Part shown: positions 1 to 6,185 of the stretch, in pieces
Position numbering within the stretch: the first letter of the stretch is position 1
Layout of the letters: each line of letters opens with the position of its first letter
DNA from: Gemmatimonadaceae bacterium
GTDB lineage: Bacteria > Gemmatimonadota > Gemmatimonadetes > Gemmatimonadales > Gemmatimonadaceae
DNA length: 8,811 nucleotides
Direction: 5' to 3'
NCBI GenBank assembly: GCA_025451425.1
Contig: JANWKK010000228.1
Span: 1 to 8,811 of the forward strand
Position numbers and translations under genes: made by a program
The notes under the pieces: generated by a model
What the model was told of the DNA's origin: nothing
The model's input: only the letters and a program-made list of their open reading frames with translations
The model's database searches: none

Positions 1-8
1 GGTCGAGA

Positions 9-3000
9 ATGAGGCCGGCAAAATCATCTGAGATTAGGCATCGCCAACGACGGGTGCCCATGACGCGCAATCCACAGCTACCCGTATCACGACGGACGGG
101 ACGCGACGTTCATGCGCCACCGCCGACCCCGCCGCGACCCGATGCGGTCAGCAGCGAGGCGCTTGGGATCGATGTGAATCGTCTCGCCGCAGTGCTTCGG
201 TCGAGCGTACGCGGCGAGGTGCGCTTCGACGACGGTGATCGCGCGCTGTATTCGACCGACGCATCGAACTACCGGCAGATCCCAATCGGCGTCGTACTGC
301 CGCGGGACGCCGACGATGTCGTCGCAACGGTGGCCGCGTGCCGAGAGGTTGGCGCGCCAATCGTTTCGCGCGGCGGCGCGACCGACCTCGCCGGCGCGGC
401 CTGCAACGCCGCGGTGGTCATCGACATGAGCAAGTACATGAATCGCGTGCTCGAGATTGACTGGGAGAACAAGTGGGCCCGCGTCGAGCCGGGTACCGTG
501 CTGGACGATCTCCGCAATCAAGCCGAAGCGCGGCACCTCACGTTCGGACCAGACCCCGCGACGCACGCGCGGAACACACTCGGCGGAATGATCGGCAACA
601 ATTCGTGCGGCATGCACGCCCAGATGGCGGGAAAGGTCGAGGACAATACGCTCGAGCTGGAGATTCTCACGTACGACGGCCTGCGAATGTGGGTCGGTCC
701 GACGAGCGTGGCGGAGCTCGAGCGCATCATCCAGGAGGGAGGCGTCCGAGGCGCGATCTACTCGCGACTCAAAGCTGTTGGCGATACGTACGGCGATCTC
801 ATTCGCCAGCGGTTTCCACGGATTCCGAGGCTCGTGTCCGGCTATCCGCTGCACCAGTTGCTGCCCGAACATGGGTTCCACGTCGCGCGCGCGCTGGTCG
901 GCACCGAAGGCACGTGCGTCATCGTGCTGCAGGCCAGGTTGCGCCTCGTTCACAGCCCACCGGTGCGCACACTGGTCGTCCTCGGCTACAAGGACCTGTT
1001 CGCCGCCGGCGATGACGTCCAGTTCTGCAACGCGTTCGAACCGCTCGCGCTCGAGGGGATCGACGGCAGCGTGTTCGAGTACCTGCACGACAAGGGAATG
1101 TCGACAACGGGGCGCGCGCTGTTTCCCGATGGCAACGCATGGCTCATCGTGGAGTTTGGTGGCGAGTCGCACGAAGAAGCGGGAGCAGCTGCACGGCGGC
1201 TCACCGACGCACTCGACAGCCGCGCCGCCGCGCCGCCCAGGAAGCTCTATGACGATGTGAAGCAGGAGCACCGCGTCTGGGCGATCCGCGAAGCGTGTCT
1301 CGGCTCGATATCAAAGGTTCCTCATAAGCCGGACTTCTATCCGGGATGGGAGGACTCCGCCGTTGCGCCGGATGACATGGGCAATTATCTGCGCGATCTG
1401 ACGAAGCTCCTCGATCGTCATGGCTATACCGCGGGGCTGTACGGCCACTTCGGCCAGGGCTGCCTGCACGCGCGTATCGACTTCGACTTGTACACCGCCG
1501 AAGGCATCGCAAGCTGGAAAGAATTTCTGAATGAGGCTGCGCACCTCGTGACGTCGTACGGCGGTTCGCTGTCGGGCGAGCATGGCGATGGCCAGGCGCG
1601 CGGCAGTCTCTTGCCGATCATGTTTGGCGACGAACTGATGCAGGCGTTTCGAGACTTCAAGGCAGCGTGGGATCCCCGAGGCAAGATGAACCCGGGCAAG
1701 GTCGTGGACGCATACGCCGTCGACGAGAACCTTCGCTGGGGAACGCATTATCACCCGTGGGAACCCGAGACACGGTTCTCGTTCGGAAATGACCGGGGCA
1801 GCTTCGCGTACGCGGCAAACCGTTGCGTCGGCACGGGCGTGTGCAGGAAGCATGACAGCGGCACCATGTGCCCGAGTTACATGGTGACACGCGAAGAAAA
1901 GCACTCGACGCGAGGCCGGTCGCGACTGTTGTTCGAGATGCTCGAAGGCAACCCGCTCACCGCTGGGTGGCGCGACGAGACGGTGAAGGAGGCGCTCGAT
2001 TTGTGCCTCGCCTGCAAAGCATGCCGCGGCGAATGTCCGGTGAACGTGGACATGGCTACGTACAAGGCGGAGTTCCTGTCGCATTACTACGACGGCCGGC
2101 GCCGACCGGTCGGCGCGTACGCGTTCGGGCTCATGCACCGGTGGGCGCGACTCGCGTCGCACGTCCCCTGGGCGGCAAACTTCGTGACCCAAAGCCCAGC
2201 GCTGCGGGAGGTGGCGAAACGCCTGATCGGCATGGCGCCGGAACGACGCATTCCTCCGTTCGCGCGACACACCTTTCGGCATTGGTACAACAGTCGTCAG
2301 CGACGGAATACCGGGGCGGCGCCGGTGATTCTGTGGCCGGACACGTGGAACAACTATTTCTTGCCCGAGACGGCGAAGGCTGCCGTCGAGGTTCTCGAAG
2401 CGAGCGGATACGACGTGCTCCTTCCCTCGCGACCGGTGTGCTGCGGCCGGCCACTCTACGACTACGGCATGCTGCGGGTCGCCAAGCAATTGCTTCGCAG
2501 GATTCTCATTACGCTCAGTCCGCACATCCGCGCTGGTACGAGGGTCGTGGGACTCGAGCCGAGTTGCGTGTCGGTGTTTCGCGACGAGCTCGTGAACATG
2601 CTGCCCGACGACGACGATGCGAAGCGACTTCGCGATCAGACCTTCACGCTCAGCGAATTTCTCGTCAAGGAACCTCGGCCCTTTCCGGCTCCGCCGCTCG
2701 CGCGCCACATCATGATTCACGGTCATTGCCATGAAAAGTCGGTGCTTGGCTTCGACTGCCAAGCTCGGCTTCTCGAGTCCATCGGTGCGGACTACACGGT
2801 GCTGGACTCGGGCTGCTGCGGAATGGCCGGCGCGTTCGGATATGCGAAGGGCGAGCCGTATGACGTATCGATCGCGTGCGGCGAGCGCGTACTCCTCCCG
2901 GCGGTGCGCGCCGCGTCTCCCGATACCTTGATCGTTGCTGATGGGTTTAGCTGTCGCGAACAAATCGCGCAGACGACGAGCCGCCAGGCCATTCATTCGG

Positions 3001-3041
3001 CGGAGCTCTTGAAGCTGGCCGTCGATCAGGGGCGACGATGA
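9..3041 (+). CDS. FAD-linked and Fe-S D-2-hydroxyacid dehydrogenase (YdiJ/GlcD-GlcF-like fusion)
   Basis: This predicted flavoprotein oxidises a D-2-hydroxyacid (D-lactate, glycolate or D-2-hydroxyglutarate are the usual substrates) and passes electrons through Fe-S clusters, probably to quinone at the membrane. The order along 1010 residues is: an FAD-binding PCMH domain at about 88-318 (RGGATDLAG at 121-129, GGMIGNNSCG at 192-201); the FAD oxidase C-terminal domain at about 320-568, with likely metal-binding histidines in HFGQGCLH (480-487) and GEHGDG (523-528); a ferredoxin-like region with C606, C612, C621 and CxxCxxCxxxCP at 666-677; and two cysteine-rich CCG domains (CCG at 811-813 and 936-938, HGHCHEK at 904-910). 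Its length matches YdiJ-type fusions of about 1000 residues. The start is uncertain: the frame is open to the left edge, ATG 9 lacks a convincing Shine-Dalgarno site, and GTG 54 and ATG 60 are in-frame alternatives, all before the conserved part. It has no visible operon partner. The family is firm; the substrate cannot be read from the sequence. Confidence 0.93.
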   Translation: MRPAKSSEIRHRQRRVPMTRNPQLPVSRRTGRDVHAPPPTPPRPDAVSSEALGIDVNRLAAVLRSSVRGEVRFDDGDRALYSTDASNYRQIPIGVVLPRDADDVVATVAACREVGAPIVSRGGATDLAGAACNAAVVIDMSKYMNRVLEIDWENKWARVEPGTVLDDLRNQAEARHLTFGPDPATHARNTLGGMIGNNSCGMHAQMAGKVEDNTLELEILTYDGLRMWVGPTSVAELERIIQEGGVRGAIYSRLKAVGDTYGDLIRQRFPRIPRLVSGYPLHQLLPEHGFHVARALVGTEGTCVIVLQARLRLVHSPPVRTLVVLGYKDLFAAGDDVQFCNAFEPLALEGIDGSVFEYLHDKGMSTTGRALFPDGNAWLIVEFGGESHEEAGAAARRLTDALDSRAAAPPRKLYDDVKQEHRVWAIREACLGSISKVPHKPDFYPGWEDSAVAPDDMGNYLRDLTKLLDRHGYTAGLYGHFGQGCLHARIDFDLYTAEGIASWKEFLNEAAHLVTSYGGSLSGEHGDGQARGSLLPIMFGDELMQAFRDFKAAWDPRGKMNPGKVVDAYAVDENLRWGTHYHPWEPETRFSFGNDRGSFAYAANRCVGTGVCRKHDSGTMCPSYMVTREEKHSTRGRSRLLFEMLEGNPLTAGWRDETVKEALDLCLACKACRGECPVNVDMATYKAEFLSHYYDGRRRPVGAYAFGLMHRWARLASHVPWAANFVTQSPALREVAKRLIGMAPERRIPPFARHTFRHWYNSRQRRNTGAAPVILWPDTWNNYFLPETAKAAVEVLEASGYDVLLPSRPVCCGRPLYDYGMLRVAKQLLRRILITLSPHIRAGTRVVGLEPSCVSVFRDELVNMLPDDDDAKRLRDQTFTLSEFLVKEPRPFPAPPLARHIMIHGHCHEKSVLGFDCQARLLESIGADYTVLDSGCCGMAGAFGYAKGEPYDVSIACGERVLLPAVRAASPDTLIVADGFSCREQIAQTTSRQAIHSAELLKLAVDQGRR

Positions 3042-3087
3042 CGGCCTCGACCTGCAATCAGTTCACTCGTAGCAGTCCCGTCATCGT
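3035..3087. terminator. Long-loop inverted repeat at the dehydrogenase stop codon
   Basis: ACGATGACGG at 3035-3044 is the exact reverse complement of CCGTCATCGT at 3078-3087, a 10-bp stem with a 33-nt loop that includes the stop codon. No U-tract follows, so this is not a classical intrinsic terminator. It could be a 3'-end stabilising hairpin or chance. Confidence 0.25.
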
Positions 3088-3220
3088 TGGATGAAATACA
3101 CAGACATATGGACCCACTTCTAATCTCTGGATGAAGCCTGGCTCAACGACCGTTTGATGCGAGAAACGGCATATCACTGATTTGACGACAACTGAAGATT
3201 ACGTGCCCGGTGCTGACGGC
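3042..3220. other. Intergenic region between convergent genes
   Basis: This stretch separates the 3' ends of the dehydrogenase (+) and a Usp gene (-). No credible gene is seen. Two inverted repeats occur in or at its left edge and are listed separately. If the Usp gene is read with the frameshift proposed below, its coding region would extend to 3199 and shorten this gap. Confidence 0.7.
3150..3169. terminator. Small hairpin between convergent genes
   Basis: CCGTTT (3150-3155) and AAACGG (3164-3169) form a 6-bp stem with an 8-nt loop between two converging genes. It has no clear T-run on either side. A weak bidirectional terminator is possible from position alone. Confidence 0.25.
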
Positions 3221-4219
3221 TTAACCACTTCCGGCCCCGGCAGGTAGTCTTCGCGGTCCTGCGACGCGGCGACGAACAGCAGGTTGACCTACGAGCACGG
3301 CGCACTGCGCGTCTCTAAGGATCGCAGACGAAACGCTTCCCAGGGGCGTCGCTGTGCCCGCCAGTCGACGCCGCGTGCCGACGGCGATGAGGTCGTGGCG
3401 ATGCGTTGCGGCATATTCGAGAATCGCAGACGCTGGATCGTCTCCTCGGAGCAAGACGGCTTCTTTGACAATGTTCGTTCGTCGGCTCAGCGCGATTGAG
3501 CTGTGCGCTTCCTCGTTGAGCTCGTGACGCAGTTCTTCAAAGCATCGCGCGATACCTTCCTCGGCCGAATGCCGCGAGCCGGGCTTCGTCGGGGCGTCGA
3601 CATGTAAGAGAGTCAGATTGCCACGAGGGCCCAGGACGGATAGCGCCGCTCGAGCAGCGCGAGTACTTGCTCTGCTGAAATCGGTTGCAACAAGGATCCG
3701 ATTGGGCAAGAGCTCCTGCCGACGCGGCACAGCCAGGATCGGAACGTCCACTGCATTGACGATGGCGACGAGCGTGTCAGCGGCACGAAGGCGTTTCGCG
3801 CCTGGCTCAGGGAGCGCCATGAGAATGAGCCGCGTGATGCCCTTCCGCGCTTCAGTGGCCAGCACCGCCACGAGCTTGCCTAACGCTGCGTCGGTGCTCC
3901 AGTAAGCTCCTCTCCCAACCGCGCGATGCAGAAGTTGTCGAGTGCGACTCAGCAATCGGCTCTGCCGCCCTGCGTGAAGATCCACGGACTCCTGCGGCGT
4001 GATCCCCGTGGCGTCACTGGGCTCGTCCACCCCAACGAGATGAGCGTTGATGCGATCGCGCCGCGCAAGAAGCTCGGCGATGCTCAGAACGCCGCGTTCG
4101 TCACCCGTGGCCTCGATCACCACGAGCAGCTCTTCGGTCGGCTCGGAGTGTACCGCCCGCGAATGAAGCAAATCCACGCGCCGGGGGCGGCTGCGATGGC
4201 GTTGTCGACGAGTAGTCAT
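3221..4219 (-). CDS. Tandem-domain universal stress protein, 3' end probably frameshifted
   Basis: This is a cytoplasmic Usp-family protein of 332 residues with two Usp folds. Domain 1 (about 28-165; starts LLVVIEAT, ends VPILAVP) is degenerate and shows no ATP-binding loop. Domain 2 (about 172-311) has ILVATDFS at 175-182 and the loop GTRRRLAGTATPLGS at 281-295, which fits G-x2-G-x9-G-S except that the second glycine is Arg284; ATP binding is therefore doubtful. A basic N-terminal leader of about 25 residues precedes domain 1. ATG 4219 is supported by GAGAGGG at 4224-4230, four bases upstream. It lies 48 bp downstream of another Usp gene on the same strand, so an operon is likely. The last 22 codons are Arg/Pro-rich with only 7/22 G or C at third positions, whereas the neighbouring frame over the same DNA is 23/28. 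The true C-terminus is probably in that other frame, ending at 3199. Confidence 0.88.
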   Translation of the reverse strand: MTTRRQRHRSRPRRVDLLHSRAVHSEPTEELLVVIEATGDERGVLSIAELLARRDRINAHLVGVDEPSDATGITPQESVDLHAGRQSRLLSRTRQLLHRAVGRGAYWSTDAALGKLVAVLATEARKGITRLILMALPEPGAKRLRAADTLVAIVNAVDVPILAVPRRQELLPNRILVATDFSRASTRAARAALSVLGPRGNLTLLHVDAPTKPGSRHSAEEGIARCFEELRHELNEEAHSSIALSRRTNIVKEAVLLRGDDPASAILEYAATHRHDLIAVGTRRRLAGTATPLGSVSSAILRDAQCAVLVGQPAVRRRVAGPRRLPAGAGSG

Positions 4220-4267
4220 TCAACCCTCTCAATGCGATCGCGGCTGTGTCTCGCGTCGTCTCCTCGG

Positions 4268-4459
4268 TCAGTGGTGACCAGATGTGTTGGCCTCCTCCGA
4301 TGCTTCAGATGCGGGGGCTGACTGAACGGGAGGACCGATGCGGAGACTGCTCCATTTCGGTGGATCGCTGGCTGGAAAACTGTCGAGTGAAGCGCTATCG
4401 ACGTCGTCGATCCGGACGTCGCTGTGATGAGTACTCGAGTTACCCGGATGAGCCGGCAT
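4268..4459 (-). CDS. Possible separate small SFPASDPP-motif protein (internal start)
   Basis: This is a 63-residue reading unit in the same frame as, and nested in, the 3' end of the upstream Usp ORF. It starts at ATG 4459, five bases after GGAG (4465-4468). It is acidic and rich in Ser, Pro and Asp, and probably disordered, with SFPASDPPKW and RIG following, as in small orphan proteins of many bacteria whose function is unknown. In the +1 frame of the preceding linker, a TAA at 4462-4464 lies two bases before this ATG, the spacing of a normal operon junction. This suggests the Usp gene once ended there and a one-base change joined the two. It may be made alone, as a Usp fusion, or both. Confidence 0.4.
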   Translation of the reverse strand: MPAHPGNSSTHHSDVRIDDVDSASLDSFPASDPPKWSSLRIGPPVQSAPASEASEEANTSGHH

Positions 4460-5368
4460 GATTACTCCATTAGGCTCTCTTCGGTCACGATTTGACGAGT
4501 AACTCTCCCACACGGCCGGCGGCACGAGCAGAATCGGCGAGTCCAGTTGGCGCGCAACGCCTAACGCGACGGAACCCAAGCGACCCACCGGGTCGGACCC
4601 AAGCCCGCGTGTTCCGAGCACAACCAGGTCCGACGGATGTTCTCTCGCGTAGTCGGCGATCGCTCCCGGTACGTCACGGTTGACGACGACCACACCGCTA
4701 ACGCCGACGCCAGCCCAGTTACCTGCGTCTCCACGAAGCCGATCCAATTCTTCATTCAGAGCTTGCCGCGATGCTTCCCCCTCCGAACCTTCGACTCGGA
4801 GGGCTGTCAAAAGCGCTGTCTCGGTACTCGCCGGGCCAGCAGACTTTAGGGCTCCCCGCAGAGCGGAGGCCCACGAGAGTGCGACGACCAGTGCGCCGCG
4901 CGAGGTGGTGGAAAGATCCACGGGAACGAGGACGTGCTCGAGCGGCAGCCGCATTGGGCCGGCTAGAACGAGGCAGGGCGCCCACGAGTTGGTGACGACG
5001 CCCAGTGCCGTACTTCCGATGCCGTGACTGCGCAGTCGACTTCCGCGGTGCTCACCGAGCACGATGACATCGGCTCGCGTCTTGTCCGCGACAGAACGAA
5101 TGACATGCGTGGGCTCGCCGGCGACGACTTCGAGCCTCACGTTGGAGCCTGACAAGCCAGCGCGCTCGAACAGGCCGCCGACAGCATTCGTGCGGTCCGC
5201 TGCTGCTCGCACCGCGTCATCGTTGCGATTGCCCGCCGGTGTGGCATGCACAACCCGAAGCCTCGCGCCCGCCGCCGTGGCAAGCTCACGCGCTGCTTGC
5301 AGCGTGTGGAGCGAGCTCTCGTCAGTATCGATTGCCGCCAGGACGACCTGGAGATGAAGCAGCTTCAT
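4268..5368 (-). CDS. Tandem-domain universal stress protein with C-terminal SFPASDPP module
   Basis: This is a cytoplasmic Usp protein of 366 residues from ATG 5368. Domain 1 (about 1-138; VVLAAIDTDESS near the start) has the loop G105-E-H-R108-x9-G118-S, with Arg at the second glycine. Domain 2 (about 143-283; HVLVPVDLS) has an intact loop G252-T-R-G255-x9-G265-S, the only fully canonical one in the window, so this domain is the best candidate for nucleotide binding. After LLVPP the frame continues through a linker of poor codon bias into a tail with SFPASDPP at 330-337. That motif is typical of short uncharacterised bacterial proteins and is not part of the Usp fold. An internal ATG (codon 304, position 4459) has its own GGAG site, so the tail may be a separate 63-residue protein. 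TTG 5395 is an in-frame alternative start. The gene is divergent from the Usp pair at 5598 and first in a likely two-gene operon. Confidence 0.88.
   Translation of the reverse strand: MKLLHLQVVLAAIDTDESSLHTLQAARELATAAGARLRVVHATPAGNRNDDAVRAAADRTNAVGGLFERAGLSGSNVRLEVVAGEPTHVIRSVADKTRADVIVLGEHRGSRLRSHGIGSTALGVVTNSWAPCLVLAGPMRLPLEHVLVPVDLSTTSRGALVVALSWASALRGALKSAGPASTETALLTALRVEGSEGEASRQALNEELDRLRGDAGNWAGVGVSGVVVVNRDVPGAIADYAREHPSDLVVLGTRGLGSDPVGRLGSVALGVARQLDSPILLVPPAVWESYSSNRDRREPNGVIMPAHPGNSSTHHSDVRIDDVDSASLDSFPASDPPKWSSLRIGPPVQSAPASEASEEANTSGHH
4465..4468 (-). promoter_or_regulatory. Internal Shine-Dalgarno site for the SFPASDPP module
   Basis: On the minus strand GGAG lies five bases (TAATC) before ATG 4459, inside the Usp reading frame. 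It is better placed than anything visible upstream of ATG 5368 and supports internal initiation. Confidence 0.4.
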
Positions 5369-5597
5369 CGTCGTTGATGATTCAGTGCACCTCAACTGCC
5401 GACTACGGAGACGATTTGCAATTGTGGATCCACTCTTTCCTGCGGTGATCCCACTCGCTTCTGGTGCATAACGAGTGGACTAGCTGACCGATCAGCAATC
5501 GCGATCGGGCTCGCCCGCCAATTGTCCCATTGGCTCATTGTATCTCCGAGCCTCACGCGTGATGGTACGCTGAAATCGCCCACGCTTGGGAAGCGCT
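5369..5597. promoter_or_regulatory. Divergent promoter region between the two Usp operons
   Basis: This region separates the leftward Usp pair from the rightward Usp pair and should hold both promoters. No confident -35/-10 pair was found. Three inverted repeats lie in it: CCACTCG (5451-5457) with CGAGTGG (5472-5478); CCGATC (5488-5493) with GATCGG (5503-5508); and CCAAT (5518-5522) with ATTGG (5529-5533). They are candidate operators, but each is short enough to arise by chance. A small open frame on the minus strand (5392-5583) shows no family features and is not called. Confidence 0.5.
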
Positions 5598-6185
5598 ATG
5601 AGTCCATCTCCCAGACCCAGCTTTGCGTCGAGCAAATCGTCGCCGGTTATCGTCGCGACCGATGGCCGTGAGCAATCAGACGGTGCCGTGCGTGCCGGCG
5701 CACTCTTCGGTGAATCGGCGGGAGCCTGGCGACTCGTTAGCGCTTCTCCGTTGATCTACAGGTTTGCCACGGAACTGGATTGGGGCAGTACTGCCGAGGC
5801 CATCGAAGTACTTCGAGAGCAGCAACATGAATCGGTTAAAGACCAGATTCGACGCGTGCTGGGAGAATCCGCCTGCGTCGACGTCGAGATTGGCACCGGT
5901 GACGCTGCCGGGGTCATTGCCGCAGTTGCCGCGAGGGACAGCGCGTCGCTCGTCATCTCGGGCCTGGGTCGCCACCGAGTCGTCGACCGCTTGTTAGGCG
6001 ATGAGACCGCACTCGCAATCATTCGAGCCTCCTCTACGCCAGTACTCGCCGTGCCGCAGGAATTCGCCAACGTGCCGCACTGCGCAGTGGTTGGGGTCGA
6101 TTTCAGTGAGGCGAGCATTCACGCCGCCCAGCTCGCCCTGAACCGCGGATCATCCGTGGCTAACGGCCTCACCAATGCTGAATGA
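5598..6185 (+). CDS. Universal stress protein with truncated second domain
   Basis: The product is 195 residues from ATG 5598, preceded by GGGAAG at 5588-5593; an in-frame TTG at 5586 is less likely. A full Usp domain spans about 15-153 (VIVATDGREQSDGA near the start, PVLAVP near the end). It carries the loop variant GLGRHRVVDRLLGDETA starting at 122, typical of a Usp subgroup that lacks the classical G-S end. A second domain begins at about 161 (AVVGVDFSEASIHAAQLAL) but stops after its first strand and helix, followed by about 14 unrelated residues and a stop. Members with this architecture normally have a second domain of about 130 residues, so over 100 residues appear to be missing. The stop overlaps the start of the next Usp gene by 11 bp, which points to a deletion fusing two Usp genes and to translational coupling. 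It may still work as a single-domain Usp. Confidence 0.85.
   Translation: MSPSPRPSFASSKSSPVIVATDGREQSDGAVRAGALFGESAGAWRLVSASPLIYRFATELDWGSTAEAIEVLREQQHESVKDQIRRVLGESACVDVEIGTGDAAGVIAAVAARDSASLVISGLGRHRVVDRLLGDETALAIIRASSTPVLAVPQEFANVPHCAVVGVDFSEASIHAAQLALNRGSSVANGLTNAE

Noticed and set aside
1311..2996. Very long open frame (561 codons) on the minus strand opposite the dehydrogenase, and another at 87-1271
   Set aside because: They are antisense to a gene with clear domains throughout. Long antisense frames are expected from strong third-position GC bias, and the peptides show no family features.
3038..3094. Short frame (18 codons) starting at an ATGA overlap with the dehydrogenase stop
   Set aside because: No recognisable peptide, and no sign of coding beyond the overlap; it lies within the inverted repeat.
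5392..5583. Minus-strand frame of 63 codons in the divergent region
   Set aside because: It would fill the only space for the divergent promoters, has no family features, and overlaps the alternative start of the neighbouring Usp.
5586..5597. TTG 5586 as start of the truncated Usp
   Set aside because: ATG 5598 follows GGGAAG at a good distance, and TTG would overlap that site.
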